NCBI GenBank assembly: GCA_015063695.1
Contig: SVTQ01000012.1
Coordinates: 1-53,894, forward strand
Source of the DNA: Oscillospiraceae bacterium
Lineage (GTDB): Bacteria > Bacillota > Clostridia > Oscillospirales > CAG-272
Direction: 5' to 3'
DNA length: 53,894 bases
Shown here: positions 8,628 through 17,216 of the stretch, in pieces
Layout: every line of letters begins with the position of its first letter
Position numbering within the stretch: position 1 is the stretch's first letter
Position numbers and translations under genes: made by a program
The notes under the pieces: generated by a model
Told to the model about the DNA's origin: nothing
The model's database searches: none
What the model saw: only the letters and a program-made list of their open reading frames with translations

Positions 8628-9585
8628 ACTGTATTACGTTATCCGCTTTAAGCTTTGCCATGATCTCATCGGCAAGAATTTTTGTTTCTACCATTTCTCC
8701 GTCTTCGGTATCCCCGAAAACTCTTATGGCATTTTCATATCTTCTGAGCCAAGTAAGCTGGCGCTTTGCGTAGTTGCGGCTTGACTGTTTAATTTGTGTC
8801 ACCACGAGGTCAAGGGAACATTCGCCTTTGAAGTAGGGGATGAATTCCTTGTAGCCGATTGCCTGAGCCGCGCAGTACCCTTTTTCGAGAAGGCCTCTGT
8901 CAAAGAGATCTTTTGCCTCGGCTTCAAGCCCTGCTTCCATCATTATTTCCACGCGGCGGTTTATTCTGTCATAGAGAATTTCTCTGTTATGGTAATCTAT
9001 AACGATTATGTGAGCCTTATAGGGGGGCTCTTTTTCTTTTGAGAGCGCGTCCCACTCGGTTTTGGTCTTTCCCGTCGTTCTGAATATCTCAATAGCACGG
9101 ATAACTCTTTTTACGTTGTTTGCGTGTATTGCATCGGCTGCCTCTGGATCGATTTCGCGAAGCATATTGTGAAGGGCTGTGTTTCCGTTTTCTGCCGCGA
9201 AGGCTTCAAGCTCTGCTCGTAGTTCTTCGTCCTTTGTGGCATCCGAAAGGGAAGATACGGTAGTCAGTGTGTCAAGATACAAAAAGGTACCGCCGCACAT
9301 GACGGGGATCTTTCCTTTTTCTATTATTCCGTCAATTATCTCTCCTGCCATCGTGGCATAGTCGCCTGCGGAAAATTCCGTGTCTGGAGAAATAACGTCA
9401 AGCATGTGGTGAGGTATACCCTTCATTTCTTCTTTGTCGGGCTTTGCGGTTCCAACGTCCATGCCCTTGTATATCTGCATGGAGTCGCAGGAAATTATCT
9501 CTGTATCAAGCCTTGCGGCAAGCTCTACCGAAAGGGAGGTCTTTCCCGAAGCGGTAGCGCCCGTAACGGCTATAAACTCATTCAT
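8626..9585 (-). CDS. miaA: tRNA dimethylallyltransferase
   Basis: Transfers a dimethylallyl group to N6 of A37 in tRNAs reading UNN codons, forming i6A. The 319-aa length is typical. The P-loop GATASGKT lies at residues 9-16, followed by the family segments ISCDSMQIYKGMDVGTAKP and PHHMLDVISP, and later a GGTFLYLD motif. The ATG at 9585 has a perfect AGGAGG site; a longer frame to 9684 lacks homology. It follows queA on the same strand with a 143-nt gap, so two anticodon-loop modification genes are neighbours and may share the proS-queA transcript. Confidence 0.96.
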   Translation of the reverse strand: MNEFIAVTGATASGKTSLSVELAARLDTEIISCDSMQIYKGMDVGTAKPDKEEMKGIPHHMLDVISPDTEFSAGDYATMAGEIIDGIIEKGKIPVMCGGTFLYLDTLTTVSSLSDATKDEELRAELEAFAAENGNTALHNMLREIDPEAADAIHANNVKRVIRAIEIFRTTGKTKTEWDALSKEKEPPYKAHIIVIDYHNREILYDRINRRVEIMMEAGLEAEAKDLFDRGLLEKGYCAAQAIGYKEFIPYFKGECSLDLVVTQIKQSSRNYAKRQLTWLRRYENAIRVFGDTEDGEMVETKILADEIMAKLKADNVIQ

Positions 9586-9728
9586 TCTGACCTCCTTGTA
9601 AGACGTTTTCTGCGAATGTATAACATTTTTATGCATTTGAAGAAAAAATCGAATTATGAAGCTTTTTACAGGGCAAAAAGCCACATTACCTCTTCACTAT
9701 TACCTCTTACTTCTTACTTGCTCATCCG

Positions 9729-10832
9729 CTATAGGATGAGCATTGCGTCTCCGAAGGAGAAAAATCTGTACTTTTCTTCTACAGCTGTCTTATATGCTTC
9801 CAGCATGCTTTCTCTGTTATAGAGTGCGCTTACAAGCATAAGGAGAGTGCTTTCGGGAAGATGGAAGTTTGTAATGAGCGCATCTGTCATTTTGAAGGTG
9901 TATCCGGGGTAGATAAAGATACCCGTGTCACCCTTGACGGGATGGAGAATACCTTCGCTGTCAGAAGCACTTTCGAGAGTTCGGCAGGAGGTCGTGCCGA
10001 CGGCGATAACTCTTCCGCCTGCTTTTTTTCTGCTGTTAATGATCTCTGCGGCTTCTTCGGTTACTTCAATATATTCTGCGTGCATCTCGTGGTCGGCTAT
10101 CTTTTCCTCCTTAACGGGACGGAAGGTGCCAAGTCCCACGTGAAGAAGAACGGGGACGACCGCAACGCCTTTTTCTTTTATCTTTTCAAGGAGCTCATTT
10201 GTAAAATGAAGTCCTGCAGTGGGCGCGGCGGAGGAGCCTTCGCATCTTGAATAGACCGTCTGATAGCGTTCTTGGTTCTGAAGCTTTTCCGTGATGTAAG
10301 GGGGAAGGGGCATTGAACCAAGCTCGTGAAGGGCACTGTAAACACTGTCAAAACGCGCGGGGTCAGCAGTAAACTGAACCTTTCTGATACCACCCTCGGG
10401 AAGAATTTCGAGAACCCTTGCGCTCAGTATCCCGTCACCGAAGGAGAGCACGTCCCCGAGCTTTGCTCTCTTGCCGGGACCTGCCAGTGCTTCCCACACG
10501 TCGTTTTCAAGTTGCTTTAAAAGAAGAAGCTCAACGGGTGCATCGCTTCCCGTTTCAACGAGGGTGCCGTTTTCATTTCTGTGGCTTCTGACACCGATTA
10601 TTCTCGCAGGGATGACTCTTGTGTCGTTGATAACAAGAACGTCGCCGGGGTTCAGATAATCGATTATATCCGAAAAGACTTTGTGTTCTATGTCTCCGCT
10701 CTTTCTGTCAATGACCATAAGACGGGATGAGTCTCTTTTTTCAAGGGGAGTCTGTGCAATTCTCTCCTGAGGAAGGTCATAGTAAAAATCTTTAAGTGTG
10801 AGGTCTGTTTTTGTTAGTTCATTTCTGATCAT
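9729..10832 (-). CDS. queA: S-adenosylmethionine:tRNA ribosyltransferase-isomerase
   Basis: Adds the ribosyl part of SAM to 7-aminomethyl-7-deazaguanine at tRNA position 34 to form epoxyqueuosine. The 367-aa length is slightly above the usual 340-350. Family segments are [50 protein letters not shown] and [18 protein letters not shown]. The ATG at 10832 is preferred over a TTG ten codons upstream; GGAG lies 13 nt before it, a little far. Other queuosine genes are not in the window. It follows proS after a terminator and two hairpin repeats. Confidence 0.95.
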   Translation of the reverse strand: MIRNELTKTDLTLKDFYYDLPQERIAQTPLEKRDSSRLMVIDRKSGDIEHKVFSDIIDYLNPGDVLVINDTRVIPARIIGVRSHRNENGTLVETGSDAPVELLLLKQLENDVWEALAGPGKRAKLGDVLSFGDGILSARVLEILPEGGIRKVQFTADPARFDSVYSALHELGSMPLPPYITEKLQNQERYQTVYSRCEGSSAAPTAGLHFTNELLEKIKEKGVAVVPVLLHVGLGTFRPVKEEKIADHEMHAEYIEVTEEAAEIINSRKKAGGRVIAVGTTSCRTLESASDSEGILHPVKGDTGIFIYPGYTFKMTDALITNFHLPESTLLMLVSALYNRESMLEAYKTAVEEKYRFFSFGDAMLIL

Positions 10833-10860
10833 AGTTTTATAATCACTCCGTGAAGCTTTC

Positions 10861-10888
10861 AAAAAACGGGCGGGAGAATTCCCCCGCC
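10861..10888 (-). terminator. terminator of proS
   Basis: On the minus strand a GC-rich stem GGCGGG / CCCGCC (10869-10874, 10883-10888) is followed by TTTTTT (10861-10866). It lies about 100 nt after the proS stop, beyond the two hairpin repeats, and just before queA. Confidence 0.7.
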
Positions 10889-10904
10889 TGAGTTTTTATT
10901 TTTT

Positions 10905-10987
10905 AAGGGGTCCTCAAGCTGTTGTAAGACGGCTTGGGGTTCTCGGTAAGGGGTCCTCAAGTTGCCGCAAGGCGACTTGGGGTTCTC
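10905..10987 (+). repeat. two tandem GNRA-hairpin repeats
   Basis: Two 43-nt units (10905-10947, 10948-10990) each contain a 28-nt hairpin from CCTCAAG to CTTGGGG. The loops are GTAA and GCAA. The second unit runs directly into the proS stop codon (10988-10990). The hairpin is better paired on the plus strand, where two U-G wobbles replace what would be A-C mismatches on the other strand. Three further copies lie at 21311-21444. Confidence 0.85.
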
Positions 10988-12712
10988 TTAGATGTCGTAT
11001 TCAGCGAGAAGCTTGTTAACGAGAGCCTTAATTTCCTCAGCCGCATTGTCTATTGCAAATTCGGTTCTGAGGCTCTTGTCTCTGAGGGAAACTTCAACAA
11101 CACCGGCATCGCAGGTCTTGGGGCTTACTACAACACGTACGGGAATACCGAAAAGGTCGGCATCTGCGAACATGGAGCCGGGACGGATGTCGCGGTCGTC
11201 GTAAAGAACTTCAACGCCTGCCTTCTTAAGGTCTTCGTAAAGCTTGACGGCTGTGGAGTTTACCGTTTCATCGGTGCATCTGAGGTTGCATACTTCAACC
11301 TGCCAGGGCGCGATGGAGATGGGCCAGATGGGGCCGTAGTTGTCGAAGCTTTCCTGACAGATGGATGCCATAAGTCTTCCGACACCGATACCGTAACAGC
11401 CCATGATGGGATGCTTTGCTTCGCCGTCCTTGTCAAGGTAAGTCATTTCCATGGACTTTGTATACTTTGTGCCAAGCTGGAAGATGTTACCTACCTCGAT
11501 ACCTCTCTTGATGGTGATGGCAGGCTTTCCGCAAACGGGGCAAACTGCGCCTTCGAATATCTTTGCAACGTCAACGTATTCAACGTCTCCGATGTCGCGT
11601 GCAATATTAAGGCCTGTGAAGTGGTAGTTTTCCTCATTTGCGCCGCAAACGAAAGAGTTTATTCCGTCAAGGGATTTGTCATATACAACTGTGCAGTTTT
11701 CTGTAAGACCCTTGGGGCCGATAAAGCCTGCAACGATACCGCTTTCTTCTGTGATAACTGCCGCGGGATGGATCTCTTCGCCGAGGTAGTTGCGAAGCTT
11801 TGTTTCGTTTACTTCAAGGTCGCCTCTTACGAAGATAACAACGTAGGAGTCATCCTTGTTTCTCTGGTAAACAACAGCCTTCATAAACTTCTTTGCATCG
11901 ATCTTGAAGAAGGCCTCAAGTGCTTCGATGGTCTTTGTATCGGGAGTGTGTACCTTTGTGAGCTCGGAAATTTCGCCTGCTTCGTTTACGATATCGCAAG
12001 CGGCAACCTCCATGTTTGCTCTGAAATCACAGTTGTCGCAGATAGCAAGTGTGTCTTCTCCGATCTCTGTGAGAAGCATGAATTCGTGAGAGATGCTGCC
12101 GCCCATCATACCAGAGTCGGACTTAACTGCAACAACGTTCTTAGCGCCTGCTCTCTTGTAAATTCTTTCATATGCTTCGTAGCATTTTTCGTAGTATGCT
12201 TCAAGGTCTTCCTGAGAGGTGTGGAAGGAGTAAGCGTCCTTCATTGTGAATTCGCGAACTCTGATAAGACCGCCTCTTGCACGGGGCTCATCGCGGAACT
12301 TTGTCTGGATCTGGTAGATCATGAAGGGGTACTGTGTGTAGGAGTTTGCGGTGTTTCTTGCAAGGTGAACGGCCGCTTCCTCGTGAGTCATGCCGAGAAC
12401 CATCTTGTTGCCGCTTCTGTCTGTGAAACGCGCCATTTCCGCGCCGATGGCGGTATATCTGCCTGACTCTTCCCAAAGGGTAGCAGGCATTACAACGGGG
12501 AACATTACTTCCTGACCGTCAATTCTGTCCATTTCTTCTCTGATGATGGCTTCGATCTTCTTTGCCATTCTCTTTGCGGGGGTGAACAGTGAATAAATAC
12601 CGTTGCTCATGTATTTCATGTAACCGCCGCGGGTCATCAGCTTGTGGCTCTCAATAGAGCAGGAGGAGGGAGCCTCCTTAAATCTTTCGCCTAAAAGTAC
12701 CGATACTTTCAT
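10988..12712 (-). CDS. proS: prolyl-tRNA synthetase, bacterial type with editing domain
   Basis: Charges tRNA-Pro with proline. The 574-aa length is that of the bacterial form, which carries a YbaK-like editing insertion, here roughly residues 225-395. Class II motifs are clear: GMTHEEAAV, then FRDEPRARGGLIRVREFTMK (motif 2) and GCYGIGVGRLMA (motif 3), followed by a C-terminal anticodon-binding domain with DDRDIRPGSMFADADL. The N-terminus is MKVSVLLGERFKEAP. AAGGAG lies upstream of the ATG. It has its own promoter and is followed by a hairpin repeat that abuts the stop codon, then by queA. No T-box is seen in its short leader. Confidence 0.96.
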   Translation of the reverse strand: MKVSVLLGERFKEAPSSCSIESHKLMTRGGYMKYMSNGIYSLFTPAKRMAKKIEAIIREEMDRIDGQEVMFPVVMPATLWEESGRYTAIGAEMARFTDRSGNKMVLGMTHEEAAVHLARNTANSYTQYPFMIYQIQTKFRDEPRARGGLIRVREFTMKDAYSFHTSQEDLEAYYEKCYEAYERIYKRAGAKNVVAVKSDSGMMGGSISHEFMLLTEIGEDTLAICDNCDFRANMEVAACDIVNEAGEISELTKVHTPDTKTIEALEAFFKIDAKKFMKAVVYQRNKDDSYVVIFVRGDLEVNETKLRNYLGEEIHPAAVITEESGIVAGFIGPKGLTENCTVVYDKSLDGINSFVCGANEENYHFTGLNIARDIGDVEYVDVAKIFEGAVCPVCGKPAITIKRGIEVGNIFQLGTKYTKSMEMTYLDKDGEAKHPIMGCYGIGVGRLMASICQESFDNYGPIWPISIAPWQVEVCNLRCTDETVNSTAVKLYEDLKKAGVEVLYDDRDIRPGSMFADADLFGIPVRVVVSPKTCDAGVVEVSLRDKSLRTEFAIDNAAEEIKALVNKLLAEYDI

Positions 12713-12766
12713 AACTTTATCTCCTTGTCTTCATGTAGACATAATTATACAATTTTACAAATAATT

Positions 12767-12795
12767 ATTATACATTATATTTTTTTAAAAGTCAA
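12767..12795 (-). promoter_or_regulatory. promoter of proS
   Basis: On the minus strand: -35 TTGACT (12790-12795), 17-nt spacer, -10 TATAAT (12767-12772), 54 nt before the ATG. Confidence 0.8.
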
Positions 12796-12798
12796 GAA

Positions 12799-12826
12799 AA
12801 AAGCGAAGCCCGAAGACTTCGCTTTT
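12799..12826 (-). terminator. terminator of the lipoprotein gene
   Basis: Perfect 10-bp stem AAAAGCGAAG / CTTCGCTTTT with an 8-nt loop, followed on the minus strand by T residues. It sits between the lipoprotein stop and the proS promoter. Confidence 0.85.
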
Positions 12827-12840
12827 AAATGTTTTTAGTT

Positions 12841-13560
12841 TTATTCAGCTTCGATAGCGGAGAACATACCTGTGATTGCGTCCATGCCTGCGCCGAAATC
12901 GGGAATCGTAGCAATGGCAATGCACATGATGTATCCGTCGATCTTCTTGAGATACGAATTCATTTCCATGGAAATACCGGAGATATCAGCTGTAATCGGA
13001 ACACAAGTGAATTCGGAACCGCCCACTGTAACGGTTTCATATTCACCTACTACGATATTTTCACCCAGAGAAGTCTTATAGCCTTCAATAAGAGATTCTG
13101 CATATTCATTTACGTCTGTGCTGAATGATCCGAGAGCTGCGAGATTCTGGAAGAATATCTGAGCGCTGTCGCCAGTTGTGGGATTAGATGCCATCATGGA
13201 ATAGATAGTTACCTGTTTAGCAAGCTCTGCCGCGAATTTGTTTTCGTCTTCGCCGTCCTCAAGGGAAACCTGCATTATTTCATTTAGCTCTGCATCACTT
13301 GCGAAAGTCCAGCCTTCGGGCGCGGTGAATTTGATATTTGCAAATACATTGGTGTAAACTCCGCCGTTTGCGTCGCCTGTGAGTTCAAGAATGTCGGTGG
13401 CATCTGTGGTTTCTTCTTCTTTTGTGTCGTTTTTTGTGTCGTTGGTTTCAACTTTATCGTTTGTGTCCACGGAACCTTTGATCTCTTCCTTGGAGGCACA
13501 GCCTGCAAGAGCAGTTGTGAGCATAGCAATGACGATAAGAAGTGATAAGAGTTTTTTCAT
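12841..13560 (-). CDS. predicted lipoprotein
   Basis: 239-aa exported protein. Signal peptide MKKLLSLLIVIAMLTTALAG with lipobox LAGC (Cys near residue 21), then a Thr/Asp/Lys-rich linker (about residues 24-58) and a globular domain. The globular part contains FTAPEGWTFASD, a pattern found in DUF4367- and PsbP-like stress or lipoprotein domains of Firmicutes, and ends with DISGISMEMNSYLKKIDGYI, but the family is not certain. AAGGAG precedes the ATG. It is a single gene with its own promoter and terminator. Function unknown. Confidence 0.8.
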   Translation of the reverse strand: MKKLLSLLIVIAMLTTALAGCASKEEIKGSVDTNDKVETNDTKNDTKEEETTDATDILELTGDANGGVYTNVFANIKFTAPEGWTFASDAELNEIMQVSLEDGEDENKFAAELAKQVTIYSMMASNPTTGDSAQIFFQNLAALGSFSTDVNEYAESLIEGYKTSLGENIVVGEYETVTVGGSEFTCVPITADISGISMEMNSYLKKIDGYIMCIAIATIPDFGAGMDAITGMFSAIEAE

Positions 13561-13594
13561 ACCTTTGTTCTCCTTAATTTGTTAAGTTAATTTA

Positions 13595-13623
13595 ATTATA
13601 CAGATTTTTTTAATTTTCGTCAA
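13595..13623 (-). promoter_or_regulatory. promoter of the lipoprotein gene
   Basis: On the minus strand: -35 TTGACG (13618-13623), 17-nt spacer, -10 TATAAT (13595-13600), 34 nt before the ATG. Confidence 0.8.
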
Positions 13624-13709
13624 GTAGTTATATTTTTCTTAGTTTACTAAGATATAATAATTTGGCAAAATTTCGGCTTTAAACAAAATCGGTTTTTCCG
13701 TTCAAATCA

Positions 13710-13738
13710 TTGACACGGTAGTTAAATTAATATATAAT
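13710..13738 (+). promoter_or_regulatory. perfect consensus promoter of trpS
   Basis: -35 TTGACA (13710-13715), 17-nt spacer, -10 TATAAT (13733-13738): an exact housekeeping consensus, about 100 nt before the trpS ATG. The leader between them has no recognisable T-box core. Confidence 0.85.
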
Positions 13739-13838
13739 AATATAATAGAATGCCGAAGTATGGTTTTCTTTACGATCTCATGCCGAGGCAGCGGAATTAT
13801 AAAAAGCTAAAATCCCTTTGAAAGGCAGATATAGAGTT

Positions 13839-14846
13839 ATGTTTAAAGACAAAAAAGTTGTGTTCTCGGGAGTTCAGCCCTCAGGTATGCTGACTCTCGG
13901 TAATTATCTCGGAGCGATAAAGAACTTCTCCGCTTTTTCCGATGAATACCACTGTTACTACTGCGTTGTTGATATGCACGCAATCACTGTAAGACAAAAT
14001 CCCGCGGAGCTTCGCCGCCGTACCTACGACACTCTCGCTCTTTATATGGCGTGCGGTCTTGACCCTGAAAAGAACGTTCTTTTCGTACAGAGCCACGTGC
14101 CTGCACACGCCGAGCTCGGTTGGATCCTTGACTGCTACACCATGTTCGGTGAGCTTTCCAGAATGACTCAGTTCAAGGACAAGAGTGCCAAGAACGCGGA
14201 CAACATCAATGCAGGTCTTTTTACATACCCCTCTCTTATGGCGGCGGATATCCTTCTGTACCAGACGGAAATGGTTCCCGTCGGTAACGACCAGAAGCAG
14301 CACCTTGAGCTTGCCCGCGACATCGCCAACCGCTTCAACGGCGTTTACGGCGACACCTTCGTTGTTCCCGATCCTTATATTGCAAAAACAAGCGCGCGTA
14401 TCATGTCTCTCGCAGAGCCTACGAAGAAGATGAGCAAGTCCGATGAGAATGAAAACGCGGTAATCAGAATTCTTGACGACAAGGATACCGTTATCCGTAA
14501 GTTCAAGAGAGCGGTTACAGACTCCGGATGCGAGGTTTGCCGCGGCGAGGGCAAAGAAGGAATTGAAAACCTTATGTCCATCTACAGTGCGGTGACAGGT
14601 AAGAGCTTCGAAGATATCGAAGCTGAATTTGCAGGCCGCGGATACGGTGACTTCAAGCTTGCGGTAGGCGAAACAGTTGCAGACTCCCTTGCAGGAGTCA
14701 GAAGCGAGTTCGCAAGACTTTCCGCAGATAAAAAGTATCTTGAAGATGTGATGGCAGAGGGCGCAGGAGAAGCTGCCCGTGCGGCACAGCGCACCATGTC
14801 CAAGGTAAGACGCAAGCTCGGTTTCATTGAACCGAAGCGCGGCTGA
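13839..14846 (+). CDS. trpS: tryptophanyl-tRNA synthetase
   Basis: Class I synthetase charging tRNA-Trp; 335 aa, the usual size. The nucleotide-binding signature is SGVQPSGMLTLGNYLGAIKN (T-x-G-N form near residue 20), and the second signature KKMSKSDEN is near residue 195. The segment VGNDQKQHLELARDIANRFN is also characteristic. The ATG at 13839 places the conserved N-terminus at its usual distance; a TTG seven codons earlier is possible, since the GAAAGG site is 13 nt upstream of the ATG. It is driven by a consensus promoter and may be the first gene of a run to 21026. Confidence 0.95.
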   Translation: MFKDKKVVFSGVQPSGMLTLGNYLGAIKNFSAFSDEYHCYYCVVDMHAITVRQNPAELRRRTYDTLALYMACGLDPEKNVLFVQSHVPAHAELGWILDCYTMFGELSRMTQFKDKSAKNADNINAGLFTYPSLMAADILLYQTEMVPVGNDQKQHLELARDIANRFNGVYGDTFVVPDPYIAKTSARIMSLAEPTKKMSKSDENENAVIRILDDKDTVIRKFKRAVTDSGCEVCRGEGKEGIENLMSIYSAVTGKSFEDIEAEFAGRGYGDFKLAVGETVADSLAGVRSEFARLSADKKYLEDVMAEGAGEAARAAQRTMSKVRRKLGFIEPKRG

Positions 14847-14902
14847 TAAACAAGCTGAATTAGTTTAAAGATAAATAACCTGAAAAAGACGAGGTCAGAA
14901 TT

Positions 14903-16171
14903 ATGAAAACAAGAGCAATGAGATTATACGGAAAGAACGATATCCGTACAGAAGAATTTGAGCTTCCCTCAATGAAGGACGATGAGATCCTTGCGAAAGT
15001 AGTTTGCGACAGTATCTGCATGTCCTCCCATAAGGCGGCTCTTCAGGGCGCAGACCACAAGAGAGTTCCCGACGACGTAGCGGAAAACCCTGTTATCCTC
15101 GGTCACGAATTCTGCGGCGAGATTATCGAAGTAGGCTCAAAGTGGGCAGATCAGTTCAAGGCAGGCGACCGTTTTGCAATTCAGCCTGCACTCAACTACA
15201 AGGGCTCCCTTGCGGCTCCCGGTTATTCCTATCAGAATATCGGCGGCGGCGCCACTTACGTTATTATCCCGAATGAAGTTATGGAATGCGGATGTCTTCT
15301 TCCCTACAACGGCGACGCTTTCTTCTGGGGAAGTCTTGCTGAACCCATGAGCTGTATCGTAGGCGGCTTCCACGCAAACTATCACATCAAGCCCGGCACC
15401 TACGTTCACGATATGGGCGTTGTTGACGGCGGTAACATGGCTATCCTCGCAGGTGCAGGCCCCATGGGTCTCGGTGCAGTTGACTACGCTATCCACGGCG
15501 GCCGTCCTCCGAAGCTCCTCGTTGTAACAGACCTTGACGATGCAAGACTTGAAAGAGCGGCATCCCTCATTACAGTTGAAGAAGCAGAGCGCTTTGGCAC
15601 AAAGCTCGTTTACCTCAATACGGGTAAGCTTGAAGATCCCGTTGCATACATCCGCGATATGACGGACGGCAAGGGTTTTGACGACGTATTCGTATATGCT
15701 CCCGTAAAGCCCGTTGTTGAAATGGCAGACGCGCTTCTCGGCCGTGACGGATGTCTCAACTTCTTTGCAGGCCCTACAAACCCTGCATTCAGCGCGCTCT
15801 TCAACTTCTATAACGTACACTACGGCGCAACTCACATCGTTGGTACGAGCGGCGGTAACACAGATGACCTTAAGGAATCTATCGCTCTTATGGAAAAGGG
15901 CGTTATCAATCCTGCAGGCATGATAACTCATATCGGCGGTCTTAACGCAGATGCGGATACAACTCTCCGCCTTCCCGAAATCCCCGGCGGTAAGAAGCTT
16001 ATCTATACTCATATCGACCTTCCTCTCACAGCTATTGCAGACTTCGGCGCAAAGGCTGCTGAGGGCGGCGAGCATGCAGAGCTCTTTGCTGACCTTGACG
16101 TTATCTGCAAGAATGCAAACGGTCTTTGGTGTAAGGAAGCAGAGGAACGTCTGCTTCGTGAAGTAAAGTAA
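14903..16171 (+). CDS. zinc-binding medium-chain dehydrogenase, sorbose-1-phosphate reductase-like
   Basis: 422-aa NAD(P)-dependent dehydrogenase of the alcohol dehydrogenase superfamily. Residues 65-80 hold the zinc motif GHEFCGEIIEVG, with a Cys at about 39 as a candidate metal ligand. A GAGPMGLGAVDYA nucleotide-binding motif lies in the middle. Overall pattern and length resemble L-sorbose-1-phosphate reductase (SorE) and related polyol-phosphate dehydrogenases, but no PTS or sugar genes adjoin it, so the substrate is unproven. GAGG lies 9 nt before the ATG. It sits between trpS and a GNAT gene, with only 4 nt to the latter. Confidence 0.75.
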   Translation: MKTRAMRLYGKNDIRTEEFELPSMKDDEILAKVVCDSICMSSHKAALQGADHKRVPDDVAENPVILGHEFCGEIIEVGSKWADQFKAGDRFAIQPALNYKGSLAAPGYSYQNIGGGATYVIIPNEVMECGCLLPYNGDAFFWGSLAEPMSCIVGGFHANYHIKPGTYVHDMGVVDGGNMAILAGAGPMGLGAVDYAIHGGRPPKLLVVTDLDDARLERAASLITVEEAERFGTKLVYLNTGKLEDPVAYIRDMTDGKGFDDVFVYAPVKPVVEMADALLGRDGCLNFFAGPTNPAFSALFNFYNVHYGATHIVGTSGGNTDDLKESIALMEKGVINPAGMITHIGGLNADADTTLRLPEIPGGKKLIYTHIDLPLTAIADFGAKAAEGGEHAELFADLDVICKNANGLWCKEAEERLLREVK

Positions 16172-16175
16172 CTAA

Positions 16176-16670
16176 ATGATTAAAATAAGAAAAGCGGCGG
16201 AAAGTGATATTTCCGCCATGCTTGATATTTATAATTTTGAAGTTGAGAACGGTACTGCGACCCTTGATCTTGAGCGTGTAAGCCTTGAGTCACGGCTTGA
16301 GTGGTTTGAGCTTCATAACAAAAATAATCATCCGCTGATAGTTGCGGAAAAAGATGGAGAAGTGGTGGGCTATGCCTGCCTTTCTCCTTTCAGGGTCAAG
16401 CCTGCCTATAATTCCACGGTGGAGCTTTCCGTTTACGTTTCCCATAAGCACAAGGGGCGCGGTATCGGAAAGGCCTTGATGGGTGAAATTCTTGAGCTTG
16501 CCCGTGAAGATGAAAAAACTCATCTTGTGGTGTCGGTCATAACCTCGGAAAACAAGGTGAGCTGTATTATGCACGAAAAATTCGGTTTTTCGCTTTGCGG
16601 CAGAATTCACGAGGCGGCTTTCAAATTCGGCAGAGCCATTGACGTGATCTTTTACGAGCTGAAGGTTTAA
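16176..16670 (+). CDS. GNAT-family N-acetyltransferase
   Basis: 164-aa acetyl-CoA-dependent acetyltransferase resembling the phosphinothricin/methionine-sulfoximine group (Pat/MnaT type). The start IRKAAESDISAMLDIYNFEV matches that subgroup. The acetyl-CoA loop HKGRGIGKALMGEIL lies near residues 91-105, preceded by a beta strand TVELSVYVS. It begins 4 nt after the dehydrogenase stop, so the two are translationally close. It could detoxify amino-acid analogues or modify a protein N-terminus; sequence does not decide. Confidence 0.85.
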   Translation: MIKIRKAAESDISAMLDIYNFEVENGTATLDLERVSLESRLEWFELHNKNNHPLIVAEKDGEVVGYACLSPFRVKPAYNSTVELSVYVSHKHKGRGIGKALMGEILELAREDEKTHLVVSVITSENKVSCIMHEKFGFSLCGRIHEAAFKFGRAIDVIFYELKV

Positions 16671-16715
16671 TTTCAGCTTTGAACATTTCTGAATTTTACA
16701 GAGGGGGATACACTT

Positions 16716-17198
16716 ATGTGTTGCAACCACAAAAAGAGCGACCTTGCACTTCTTGAGGACGTTCTTGATAAATATGCTTCCGTTGAAGGAAGTCTTATAA
16801 CAATACTCCAGAAAGCACAGGAGATATACGGATATCTTCCCACGGACGTGCTTTATCATATAGCTGAAAAAACGGGAAAAACTCCTGCCCGTGTTATGGG
16901 CGTTGCGACCTTCTATACGCAGTTCCGCTTCAAACCCGTGGGCAAGTATCTTATCCTGCTTTGCCAGGGAACCGCTTGTCACGTAAACGGCTCCGAGAGA
17001 ATTGCCGATGCAATTTACGAAGCTATCGGAATAAGAGACGGCGAAACAACGGAGGACGGTCTTTTTACACTTACTCATGTTGCGTGTCTCGGATGTTGCA
17101 GTCTTTCTCCCGTTATGATGATAAACGATGATACATACGGTTCTCTCACTCCGTCAAAAGTGAAGGAAATTCTCACTTCTTTGAAAGAAGAAGCGTGA
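16716..17198 (+). CDS. NuoE/HydC-type [2Fe-2S] subunit (candidate StnC)
   Basis: 160-aa thioredoxin-fold iron-sulfur protein that passes electrons to a NuoF-type flavoprotein. The helical N-terminus contains QEIYGYLPTDVLYHIAEKTG and VMGVATFYTQFRFKP, as in NuoE. The four cluster cysteines are in CQGTAC (C-x4-C) and CLGCC (C-x3-C). A GAGGGGG ribosome site precedes the ATG. It is the first of three consecutive redox genes, 18 nt before the NuoF-like gene. With those neighbours it fits the smallest subunit of a bifurcating flavoprotein rather than respiratory complex I, since no membrane Nuo subunits are present. Confidence 0.9.
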   Translation: MCCNHKKSDLALLEDVLDKYASVEGSLITILQKAQEIYGYLPTDVLYHIAEKTGKTPARVMGVATFYTQFRFKPVGKYLILLCQGTACHVNGSERIADAIYEAIGIRDGETTEDGLFTLTHVACLGCCSLSPVMMINDDTYGSLTPSKVKEILTSLKEEA

Positions 17199-17216
17199 CG
17201 GAAAGGAGAATTTGAA

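Noticed and set aside
10934..12466. Long open frame antisense to proS (510 codons)
   Set aside because: Shadow of proS; no domain, and its start lies in the hairpin repeat.
13739..13838. T-box upstream of trpS
   Set aside because: The leader lacks the GGGTGGTACC core and a terminator; only a consensus promoter is visible.
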